Notes under the pieces: generated by a model
What the model was told of the DNA's origin: nothing
Databases searched by the model: none
The model's input: the letters and a program-made list of their open reading frames with translations, nothing else
Assembly: GCA_944472135.2 (NCBI GenBank)
Contig: OX235265.1
Coordinates: 46,721,459-46,785,458, forward strand
DNA: 64,000 nucleotides
Origin: Trichobilharzia regenti
Lineage: Eukaryota; Platyhelminthes; Trematoda; Strigeidida; Schistosomatidae
Direction of reading: 5' to 3'
Made by a program: the position numbers and the translations under genes
Shown here: one piece after another, positions 12,201-23,021 of the stretch
Numbering within the stretch: position 1 is the first letter of the stretch
Layout: the number at the start of each line of letters is the position of its first letter

Positions 12201-12893
12201 GCTTTACCTGCGTAACACGAACGGGCGTTTCCCGACGCGCATGATATTCTATCGCGATGGAGTTTCGGAGGGCCAGTTCGAAAATGTGTTGGTGGAAGAG
12301 CTGTGTGCAATTCAACGAGCTTGTGCAGATGTCCGTCCTGGCGAGGAGCCAGCTATCACTTATATTGTTGTGCAAAAGCGTCACCATATTCGATTTAGAC
12401 CATCTGACCCCAGGTAAGGTATTTGCTCATGATGTTTCCTGTGTACGTACTACACTTTATTCGTGTCTTAACGGTCTGTTTGAATGCTTTGTCAGGGCAA
12501 GAAACGTGGAGCCAGGAACCGTGGTAGATACAGATATCACGCATCCCAGGGAATTTGATTTCTACCTCTGCTCTCAGGAAGGGATTCAGGTAAATTGTTT
12601 CTTTGTGCTAATGCCATTACTTTTAGGGTACATCGAAACCTGCTCACTATCACGTGTTGTATGATGATAGTAACTGGACATCGAATGCTCTTCAGATGTT
12701 CACCTACCACTTATGCTACGCGTACATGAGGTGTTCGCGTAGTGTCTCGTATCCAGCGCCGACTTATTATTCTCATTTGGCTGCATTTCGGGCACGTGAG
12801 TGGTTATCGGACATAGAGAAACCAGAGATTCTGTTAGATGCTGGTCGTTTCAGAGTTCACAGCAGTCAAGTTGACGGCATGTTCTACTTATAA
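6226..12893 (+). CDS. Argonaute (AGO subfamily), copy A, complete, 16 exons, 897 aa
   Basis: Small-RNA-guided silencing nuclease. Exons: 6226-6236, 7621-7677, 7713-7838, 7922-7948, 8033-8269, 8580-8805, 8839-9024, 9065-9212, 9249-9400, 9433-9602, 10724-10934, 11456-11732, 11814-12106, 12202-12413, 12496-12589, 12627-12893. All use GT-AG and sum to 2,694 nt with every phase consistent. The 11-nt first exon encodes MSE plus two bases and was chosen because its phase and donor (GTGAGG) fit exon 2 exactly. Domains: N/L1 about 1-290, PAZ about 290-450 (LPCVK at 386-390), L2 to 517, MID with the 5'-phosphate pocket Y580-K584-Q596-K615/K619, and PIWI with the slicer tetrad D644 (GADVTHP), E693 (AREIIDD), D726 (FYRDGVSEG), H859 ([11 protein letters not shown]). 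C-terminus MFYL. It looks catalytically competent. It may belong to the flatworm-specific Argonaute clade, which needs a tree. Exon 1 is the least certain part. Confidence 0.94.
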
Positions 12894-12954
12894 ACAGATT
12901 TTGTTATTTTCATATAAATTGTATTTCCTTTTGAATCCATCTTCCCTTTTAATA

Positions 12955-13110
12955 GTAATAATAATAATCATAATAATAATAATAGTATAATGATAATGAT
13001 TTACTTCATTCCAAAAGCAGTACTTGTGATACAGAATGGGATTTTCAGCATTAATCACGATATTGTATCTAATTCCCTCAAATTATAAATAAAATTAATC
13101 ACACAGAAAA
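12955..13110 (-). repeat. AAT microsatellite plus diverged LINE 3' end
   Basis: Just after the Argonaute stop there is an AAT-rich microsatellite (12955-12986). Then comes a stretch (CAGTACTTGTGATACAGAAT and neighbours, about 13018-13065) that resembles the 3' UTR of LINE-A at 43010-43075 on the minus strand at roughly 80 percent by eye. This suggests an old 5'-truncated LINE-A-family insertion in the 3' flank. Its other end is not clear. Confidence 0.45.
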
Positions 13111-13441
13111 TTTTCCCAAAACATGCAGCATATAAAATGGAAATAATAATAATGATAACAGCTAAGGTAATAGTAATAATAATACAAGTGAAAATTTCCG
13201 TTGGCCTCTTTCACACAGTATTGTCGATGAGGTATGGTAATCCTAGCATGTTTAAAAATGTTGAATACAGTGTTCTCTTTACATGATATGGTGAGGGGGA
13301 AAACAAAGATTACAGCAGTCATAGACAAAAGTTGGTGTTTGCAATTATTAAAGTAAAACAAAGAAGCAACAGAACCATAAATATAATAGGAATAATAGAA
13401 GTAAAACTTGAAGGTATATAAGGATGGATGGAGGAAGTTGT

Positions 13442-13795
13442 TTATTTACAGGATGAAAGAAGGTTGGTTAACTGTATTTTGTTGGGGCGATGATAAGGCA
13501 TCGACGTGATACTGATAAGAAACTTTGAACACTTCACAATTCGATGGTTGATTCGGACATGTTTTCTGGGAAGAGGTGACTGATTGACTGCGTTTGAGGT
13601 GTTCTGACCTCTACGTCCCCGCTGTGTTGACGAAGAATCGGTTGATGAGGCAGTGTCAACACCTGGCATTGATAAGTCCATTAACGTGCGTGTTGTGGGT
13701 AGGCGTAAAGAAGGTGTAATTTCGAAGCTAGTTGTCCGTACTCTTGAGCAGGGGATTTCGGAGATGCATGTCTTCTGTGGCAGTGTGAATTCCAA
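13442..13795 (-). other. Unrecognised 117-codon open frame
   Basis: A minus-strand frame rich in Ser, Thr and Arg with no domain I recognise. It is present identically in copy C (62270-62623), but the duplication is so recent that this is not evidence of selection. It may lie in the body of the diverged LINE insertion starting at 12955. Kept as a description only. Confidence 0.15.
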
Positions 13796-16179
13796 TAATT
13801 TATTTGGCCAAGATGGTGGTTAATCTGAATAGTTCGAGCATTTCTCGGTGGATATCACATCTTTTAAGGTCGATTGATCACTATTTGCGTAGTGAATGAT
13901 TACCTTAAATGCTGTTTTATTTTACTTAGATAAGAACACAGTATTTGTGTTATGGGCACCGAGTGTTAATTGCGACATCGTGATTGATTACAATTCCCAG
14001 TTGTACGGGATGATGACGTGCTGAGGCACTCATTCGTATGATCTTAGACCCCACGTAAGAAATCGTAGGCTATCGACAGACGCCAAACGGGCACAACTAT
14101 GCTTCATCGCAGACGTTGGAATGAGACAAACCAGTGTACTGTACTTTTTGAAGAGCCTGAAACTCCGAAGTGATGCAGTCATTGGCCTTCGATGGTTTTG
14201 CAAGTGGTATGCACTGCATTTTGGGACCTAACTTATGCGAAATGGACGGTCATGAGTTACTTCAGTGTTTATCAGTTTGCATTTCCCATTTGAGGTATTT
14301 CGCGTCAATTATCCAGGGGGTGTTTTCCACGTAATTTCTATATTTTGTAGAGTACTACGACACTTTTGAGGCTTCAGGTGTAGTTCAGTGTGACTAATAG
14401 CTGAGTCATCCCGATTTCCGAATAATTGGTGATTAAACCTTCCTTAGTATATCAGCGCTATGAGGGAGTTCCACAATGAGGTGATAACTATAGTTGGGGT
14501 TCTGAATTGAGTGCATTTTCTATGCCCGCACTATTGTTTTTTAACTAGTAGTAGTTGCATTTGAGAGGGTGTTCTGTTGCTGCTCGCTTTCCACTCAATC
14601 CAATCATCCTGCAACGCCAGCGTCGACCGACCAACCTTGATTACGCCACATAACACAACACACGAGTAATATTAGAATGTCAATCTCACCCGTTACAAGA
14701 TATTGAGTCAAACATGTATGTCATCAATCACAATGGAGAGGATTTAAGAACTATCTGGTTGCAGTGACGAAAACTACCTTAACTACTCTGTGTAACACGA
14801 GTTTATATGATATGACAAGAAGTGTTTTGATATGATTGTCTGGATGAAGTTTTTGGCACAACTTATAGTCCATAGTATAGAGTTGACAATGAGCAGTAAA
14901 TTGTGCTCTGGACGTTATCCGGTCAATTACACTATATCACATAAATTCACGTAATACTGCACCACATTACGTGCCCAATGTCTCCTACTGCGATCAGGAG
15001 TTCTCTATGAATCCTTAGGTAAAAGCAGCATGAAAGCACTGGAGATCTAGGCATGTGTGCACGATAGACATATAATCTAGTGGGACGGATTGGCTCATAT
15101 AAACTGCGTGCCATACAATTGGATGAACTAGCGAAATACATTGATATTTGACTTGTTAGTGTTGACAAAGTGAAGAGTACTAGACAAACTACCGTAATAG
15201 GCGGGTCCAGTTAACAGACATGCATAGAAGTTCCTACAGAAATCACATCTTCAATTCTAGCCTTAGACACTCTTAAATTCAGCTTATTATCAACTGAATG
15301 TGATACGAGCAATGTGAGTAGTGGCTAGCAGTGGACGCGTGTTTCATCCCATTTGAGATTGGTCAACTGAGTGTACCTACATGTGCATCCTGGTGATGGT
15401 GTTCACAATGAGACTCGACTAGGTAACCATTGTTTGGCACAACCGAACGTTGTTCAGTAGACTATTGGTCGATGGCAGTCATTTTAGTGCAGTGAGCGTG
15501 AATTGTTATTTCTCAGAAATTCTGACTTGATGCTACTTGTTAGGTTATAATAAGCACGACTACAGTAATCACCATCGTAAGTCAAATGGTACATGAAGAA
15601 GCCGACTGGTCAGCTTGTCAACCATATCACTTAATTGTCTTGCCATTCACAACTGGCCATCGTCCTATAAAAATGAGCCGGTAGCTGTTACTCTGTCCCC
15701 GCTAATATCCACATCTATGATACAGTTTATTATATATTGTATTTTCTGATATTTGCTCTCGGTGTTTAACATCCTTGGTGCTTTTTGCATAACATGGGAT
15801 TGTTGTGATTAAAGAATCCGGGAGTGAGTCGACTGTTAAAACATTCATGTGTATGATAACATATACAAATATAATACCAAATTGATGGTTTAGAATCACA
15901 GGGTGATAATGAGTACACACTAGTGTATGTCCATAATTAGTATTTAACATGTATTTCACTTAGTCTGGTGATAAATTCCATAACATCGGGAAACGGAGTG
16001 AAGAGTCATTTGTGTGTATGCGTATGTTGGTGTGGGGGTGTTAATGTTTGTTCCCACTGGAATGGTAGTTGTGAGATAATGTTGATCATAGTTGTAGGCT
16101 CTTGTAGTGTGAGAAGGTCAGTACACAATGATCATTATCATAAAGACAGCCACTAATTATCCAATGATAATCTTTCCTT
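13796..16179. other. Non-coding flank, no gene seen
   Basis: I see no protein family, RNA gene or transposon signature. Up to 15172 the sequence is duplicated at 62624-64000; beyond that the second copy leaves the window. Confidence 0.5.
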
Positions 16180-17060
16180 TCTGAAATTCGTACCAACTGA
16201 CTTCTATATGCTATTTATTAGCAGAGAAAATGAACTGACTTTGAAAGTAATTTTAATTCACGTTGAGCTCCTCTAGACATCTGTATGGAAGGCGATCTCG
16301 TTTTCTGAGGTGTCATCCTGTTCTACTTCATTCGCCAACGCTTCCTGAAAGTGTCTGTTTTCTTTCCTACCATTGTTGATTCGTCTGCCCAACGATCTGT
16401 AGGTTGTGCCCAGCTCCTTCTCCCGTTGTTCGTCACTGCACTGGTTTATCTTCTACTTCTGCATCCTTCTGTCCTCTATCAGCCGCATGGCTTCTGCAGA
16501 GAGCCTTTTCGTGTCTAATCTCTTCTCGCCTTAAGTGTCTATACAGGTTTCTCCGCACGTCGTTTTTAGAAGGTCCCAGTGTACTCCCAGGCAGATTACA
16601 CCGGTGATTTTGGTTATTGTCTCCGACATTTTCCTGTTGTCTGCTGTGAAGGTGTCCTTTGTAGCCCGACCTTCAGTTTCTGAGCCTTCAACTTGAATTG
16701 TGGTCCATCTCCAGATTATTTGGTGGTTTTCAAATGGACCATGGAGGTTTGTTGCACCAGATTATGGTCTGAACCTACGTCTTCTTCTCATGTCGAGTAG
16801 CACTGTATGGTTGTAACCTACGTTCATTTTGAGTTTAATCTCTCTGACATTATTCTGGAGGAGAATGGTTCCCATTACATAAAAGTCTTCAATGTGCTGT
16901 TGGCGAAATCATGATAGCGACTTACTCAGTGTGTTGGTGGTTGTCGTTTAGGTGAGCGGAGTAGATTATCGAGTCTCCAGTTAACAGTCAGGGGAGTCCA
17001 CTTCCATCCCACCTGCTCTCACAGATTCCAAGTACTTCAATATCATATTCATAGCAGTTG
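16180..17060 (-). pseudogene. Decayed non-LTR retrotransposon (endonuclease region)
   Basis: Translating the minus strand by eye gives interrupted peptide reminiscent of a LINE/RTE endonuclease and linker. The clearest piece is EEDVGSDHNLV at about 16755-16787, the catalytic SDH block. Downstream Lys/Glu-rich peptide follows with several stops. No RT is seen. The limits are approximate and the family assignment is inference. Confidence 0.4.
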
Positions 17061-17470
17061 AAAGTGTACAAGCCTAGAGAGTTAAGGTGACAACGTGTAT
17101 ATGATCCTCAAAAATGCTCTCACTGAAGCCTTAAAGAGAATCCGTTTGAACCAAAGCATTCTTATAAAGAGACTGGATAAACGGCTTGGTCGTATTATTA
17201 GATAGAGTTAACTACGTCGATAAGATGAACAGCATAGTAAAGGACAATGTGAAATTGCGAAAATTACACATCGACAAAGAAGACAGTAAATAGAAAGGGA
17301 GTTTACGGATATACTGAAGACTAGTATCCAACCTTGTAATCTCACCTCAAATTTTCGAATTTCTTCAGCTTGTAGAAAGAAATATACCTAGAATGAGTGA
17401 GCTACCTAAATTTCACAAGCCAGACTTGTCAATGCGTTCACATGTGTGCATGTACATGTGTAACTCACCG

Positions 17471-17599
17471 TATCATAGAGTGGGAAGATGATTGTCTCAT
17501 ATACTTAAACAACAACAATATATATGTATATATATATAAGCTTATCTTTGCAACGAGATATAGCTAGTGAATTATTGGCATCGAAACTAAGAGATATAA
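17471..17599 (+). repeat. Block re-used at the 3' breakpoint of Argonaute B (second block)
   Basis: AT-rich segment including a TATATA run. It recurs inverted at about 35494-35622. In B it follows, rather than precedes, the 17830-18029 block, so the order is swapped. Confidence 0.8.
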
Positions 17600-17829
17600 C
17601 AGCCCAAACAATCTTCTCAGCAACACTGTGTTTAAAATCACCCCTTGCGACCTTTGATAATTCCAATCCAGGTGGAGGATGAGCCACCGAATACTTCGAC
17701 TTCATTGTGCCTCTATAAATTTAACTATGCCTGTGAAGACAGTTGTAAAGGTCGAATAACTCGACAAACATACCGTCACCCTTTGAGCATTGTCAAGCAT
17801 GGTTAGGCGAAAGAATCGTGATGTCAATC

Positions 17830-18029
17830 AGGAGCTCGATACTAGCACACTTAGTGAATACGGAGTACAGGATTGATAGAAATTGAACCTTTACAATTCT
17901 ATACAAGGTTTCCTCTTAGTTCTTTAGGCTTGTACGTCTTCGATGGCTAAGCATAACTCAGGCAGTTGCTTTCAAATTTTTCAGCACGATACACATGTTA
18001 CTGTAATTTATGAGTCGGTTTTGGATACT
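17830..18029 (+). repeat. Block re-used at the 3' breakpoint of Argonaute B (first block)
   Basis: This 200 bp non-coding segment recurs inverted at 35627-35826 and is joined there directly to Argonaute exon 14. Four bases (CAGG) are shared at the join. Confidence 0.85.
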
Positions 18030-21000
18030 GAATTATCAGATGAGAAATGACAAGGATTTCTACGATAGTGGCTTGGTTTATTCTGGGTCGTGTGCACTGA
18101 TTTATTTCTAGCCTACAAACTTTCTGTCGATACTTAGAGTTAAGTCTACCGCATTAATTCCCTTTGCTTTCTAGTCAATTCCCTACATTTATTTGTCTCC
18201 AAACTATCTTCCATTGTATGCCATTCGCCTTCAACTTAAACCAGATTACGTAACTGCGTGAGAGAAAAATCTGTCGGTCCAGGACCTGAATTTATGTTTC
18301 CGCGACACGGCTAGTTGATTGATCTTCACTGTTCACAGCTGATTATCGGATTCATCTTGTCAAATTTCCATCAATTATCCATGATATCAGCCTGAGAAGA
18401 CTTTCGAAATTAATATACATGAAGTGTTTGTGTATCGTGCTTCTCTATGAAATCTGACCAAATGTTTCTGGAACTGATTCATGTACCCGCATTAGACGTT
18501 TGCAGAAACTGATTTTATTATTATGTAAGCTTGACGAATATTTATCGCTGTGTAACTGGACACTAATTTTAGATTGTCGTGATATACAACATTGCGCCGT
18601 TGGTTGGTCCATGTACTTTGGAAATTCAACTTTGTTATTAATACAGTTTCTCAAGTCCTTACATGTAGCTTTCTAATATAACGTTGTTTGTACTCAGTCA
18701 GACACAGAGTTTAGTACATTAAAAATAGTGAAGACTTAGTTTGATTTCGGTGCACAGGTTGGAGTCAGATTCTAGTGCGCAATAGGAACTTGACTGGTTT
18801 TGTTATGAATGAAAATCAACTGGATAAAGAAGAGAACACAAAGACCAATGGACACTTATTTCTTCCTAGTTTGAGAACCTTCATTGGTTTGAAATTACGA
18901 CCACAAGTAGAATGCATATAGTCCAGGACTACGTAGTTCAATTGGAATCCGGATGTTCATGATTGACAATGTTTTCAAATTCCTAACATAGCACCACTGG
19001 CATCTAGTTTTACCAGTGAGTAACTATCCACACACTAGACTTTATGCTAGTGACTGTTGCACACCGAAAGTCGTTCCTGAGATTATATGGTTCAGTAAGT
19101 GAAAAGTTGACTATTATCTGTTCTTCGTTATCACCAGACTTCCTGACTATCTAGGTCCTCTCCGATAATTTATCCAAATCATTTTATAACAGGGAGGACA
19201 AAGTAACTGATTTATTATTTGTAAGGCTCCGGAAATGTGTTTGATTAATACACTGGTTCCGAGTTATAATTGGGTGGCGGTTGGAGTCATAACGTAAACA
19301 CGGTCTTTTTCTTCTGTTCACATCAGAACTCAGGTTTCTCTTTTCATCTTCAAGCATCACCTCATTAAATTAAGTAACTGTCACCAAGAGATAGGAGAAT
19401 GCCTGAGAAGAAGTGTCCGATTACTGTAGGGAGGAGGATTGACTGTAAGCCTTTTGCCGTCATCAAGGAAACACTGATTTGATAAGAAACGGTGGTGTCA
19501 GTGTACAACAAATATCTCTCGTAATTAACTCAGCACTGTTTAACGCAACGTGGTGGAAAGAAGATGTTCCTAGCTGATGATTCTGGATTCAGCTGAAACA
19601 TACGTCTTGGATTCTCTAGCTAGACATCGTCAGATATTGCTAGTCCAGTGTTTTAATCTGTAGAAGAAAATCTCCTAGTATTGTCCTCGTCTGTCTTTGT
19701 AACAATGTGTTCTAACAAACTCACTGCGTTGCCAGCCTAGATATTTTCTGTTATTCAACATAAACCTGCAATCGAATCAGTCAGTTTTAAGTTAGCTGGA
19801 TGGAGAAATTATTCTCGAGTGATCTATTTGTTCTCATGAAATTGATCTAAATAAAATGTACTGAAAAATGCACAAATAACGAAGAAAATTTTTTTCCGAC
19901 GATTCATTTTCATAAGCTGTTCAATCGTAATTATATTTAACAAAGAGATCTTTAGACCCATCAGATACTGGTAAACTTTTTCCTTGAAAAATTGTATTAC
20001 GCAATGTAAGGTGTAAGAAGGGATGACTAATTGTAAGTCAGAAAGGAGACAGTAGTTGGCATGATGTAATAAGTGTGAGATAATGTTAGTTTTAAAGCGG
20101 TTGTAAAGAAACTACGAAATGATATCATCATGCGAAATTTGTCTTCTTAATGCCTTATTCAAATAAAAATAATAGTGAATTTACATAATAAAGGAAAGAA
20201 GAAAAATTGTAGTTAGAATAATAATAATAATAATAATAATTTTATTTCTGTAACAGAAACCAGCCATTTTTACAGGCATGAACATATGTACATTTATGAA
20301 AACTTATAGAATATATAATATGATTTGTTAATTTAGAAATAAGTTGAATACTGGTAAATGTGAGAGAAACATTTAAAATGAAGTGTACAAATAAAGAAAT
20401 AGATATAGCGTCAAATCTAAACTGTGATTGAAAAAAAAATACATGTCAATTTCACGCGGGAACCATAAATGGTTGCGTTAGTTGAGGAAGGTAAGTGGCA
20501 TTTGTGTACAGGTGCTGACGTATTACATAAGAGATGCAGAATAAACAATAACTATCAGTAAATCATTCAGAAAGAGCTTTAAAGTCTATTAAACTTTAAA
20601 TTTACCCGTAAGTACATCATATTTGTGACATTTCCAGTTGTTTATGAGACCCACTTTGAACTTGTCAGCAGATTTTATAATACCGATGATCCCGTTATTC
20701 ACCAGATGAGCTAGCAATATCACGAATAAGTAGAGAAAGCAGTTTGTTTGAAAAGAGAAGAAGACACAAGAAAACCAGCAGACAGGTGCAGATCTGCACC
20801 TTCAGTATTTAAAAGGTGTTAATAATTCAAAATATATAACAGGCATGGGGTTCATCGTTTTTTATTGTTTTTTTTTCAGGAAATATTATTTTCCCGATAT
20901 TTTACAGTCTCTTCTGCGAACAATTAGTTTAAAGTGAAAGACAGGTGATAATTTCACCTACTTACGAGGTTTAAAAGGAGTAAAACACAAAAGTCAGAGT

Positions 21001-21550
21001 GCGTGAGCTATGTAAAAGAAAAGCGAGGGCCTAGTAATGTATGTTTTTCTGAAGTATACAGTTCGGTGTCCTTCTGAAGTAGCGGACTCATACCATTTAC
21101 TTTCATTCGGGAGTTTGCGTCTAAACTTCGGCTCTAGGCAATTTTCAACTAATATTTCTTTTTTCATTATTTTTTTTTTTAGTTTTTGTTTATTCTCATT
21201 TTGAAGAAGCCATCCGAACTCAGGAGCCATAGCAATAGAGTGCTGTCCCACAGATAAGGGTGGTTCACATATGTCCCCACCATCATATCCGCTGACTAGC
21301 AGTCACCACCCTCCCACCTTTTTTGTGCAAGGCCCTGTCGGAATGCTTCATTTTTTTTAAAATTATTTATTTATTTTTTTTTAAATTTCTGTTGCAAAAT
21401 GCCACAAGCTTTTTGTTTGTCCAGCTATTTATTCGTCGACTTACTCAAACTTATGGTATGAATGACTACTTTCAGAAGAACATCATGTATGTTTCATCTT
21501 TTACAGCATTTTGAAGACGAAAAATGTAAGAAAGAAAGGCTATCTGAGAC
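18030..21550. other. AT-rich intergenic DNA with AAT microsatellite
   Basis: No gene recognised. A perfect AAT microsatellite lies at about 20218-20241. Poly-T runs occur near 20869 and 21170-21180, and an A/T-rich stretch at 21351-21384. Small open frames here look like noise. Confidence 0.5.
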
Positions 21551-22702
21551 TTCATTTTAGATATAAACAAATGTAGTTTAGAAAATCAGGGAATAATCGT
21601 GCAGCATTGAGCAAATAAGCAGTGATAAGTTATAATATGTTGTTCTAGAAAATTTGAACATACAGGATTATAGTAATAGAATAGTAAGATAAGATTCATT
21701 TTAGATATAAACAAATGTAGTTTAGAAAATCAGGGAATAATCGTGCAGCATTGAGCAAATAAGCAGTGGTAAGTTATAATATGTTGTTCAAGAAAATTTG
21801 AACATACAGGATTATAGTAATAGAATAGTAAGATAAGATTCATTTTAGATATAAACAAATGAAGTTTAGAAAATCAGGGAATAATCGTGCAGCATTGAGC
21901 AAATAAGCAGTGATAAGTTATAATATGTTGTTCTAGAAAATTTGAACATACAGGATTATAGTAATAGAATAGTAAGATAAGATTCATTTTAGATATAAAC
22001 AAATGTAGTTTAGAAAATCAGGGAATAATCGTGCAGCATTGAGCAAATAAGCAGTGATAAGTTATAATATGTTGTTCTAGAAAATTTGAACATACAGGAT
22101 TATAGTAATAGAATAGTAAGATAAGATTCATTTTAGATATAAACAAATGTAGTTTAGAAAATCAGGGAGTAATCGTGCAGCATTGAGCAAATAAGCAGTG
22201 ATAAGTTATAATATGTTGTTCTAGAAAATTTGAACATACAGGATTATAGTAATAGAATAGTAAGATAAGATTCATTTTAGATATAAACAAATGTAGTTTA
22301 GAAAATCAGGGAATAATCGTGCAGCATTGAGCAAATAAGCAGTGATAAGTTATAATATGTTGTTCAAGAAAATTTGAACATACAGGATTATAGTAATAGA
22401 ATAGTAAGATAAGATTCATTTTAGATATAAACAAATGTAGTTTAGAAAATCAGGGAATAATCGTGCAGCATTGAGCAAATAAGCAGTGATAAGTTATAAT
22501 ATGTTGTTCTAGAAAATTTGAACATACAGGATTATAGTAATAGAATAGTAAGATAAGATTCATTTTAGATATAAACAAATGTAGTTTAGAAAATCAGGGA
22601 GTAATCGTGCAGCATTGAGCAAATAAGCAGTGATAAGTTATAATATGTTGTTCAAGAAAAGTTGAACAGAGAAGATTATAGTTATAGAATAATAGGATAA
22701 GA
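21551..22702. repeat. Minisatellite: eight tandem copies of a 144 bp unit
   Basis: Units start at 21551, 21695, 21839, 21983, 22127, 22271, 22415 and 22559, exactly 144 bp apart, each beginning TTCATTTTAGATATAAACAA. Copies differ at a few sites (TTCTAG versus TTCAAG; GGGAATAATC versus GGGAGTAATC). The final copy decays after GAACA. The array abuts the 3' end of LINE-C, and the end of each unit (ATAGAATAGTAAGATAAG) resembles the sequence where the LINE 3' region begins. The array may therefore have expanded from the element tail. Confidence 0.93.
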
Positions 22703-23021
22703 AAATTCACCGTTTATTTGAATATTTAGACAACTACCATTTTGGCCTTAATTTGCGTAGAGCTAGACGTATAGCACTAGGCAGGCTCTGGAGATATTTT
22801 AATACCAGTCGTCTTCAGTTGATTTGCATCTGGAATTTGAGATTGAACCTTAGCATACTGAAATACTCATAATACAATATTATCAGGGATATATGCAAAA
22901 ATATTTGAAGGAAATTAAAAAAAATTTAAAATTTAAGGCTGATTAAGAATAGGTGTCTAGGGTTGTGAAAGCAATCATAGTGAAAGTGACTGTCACACAT
23001 AGGGTTTACAGATTTCAGGAG

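Larger units (their letters stand above)
1972..15172 (+). repeat. Segmental duplication unit, copy A (direct repeat of 50800-64000)
   Basis: Every landmark in this interval recurs at +48828 (for example 6226 with 55054, 12893 with 61721, 14947 with 63775) with only occasional base substitutions. The match continues to the last base of the window, so the real unit is longer. Together with LINE-A (1-1955 with 43858-45812) it forms one continuous duplicated segment interrupted only by the 4,971 bp deletion. Confidence 0.93.

Noticed and set aside
21551..22702. CRISPR-like array
   Set aside because: The whole 144 bp unit repeats without unique spacers, in a eukaryotic genome.
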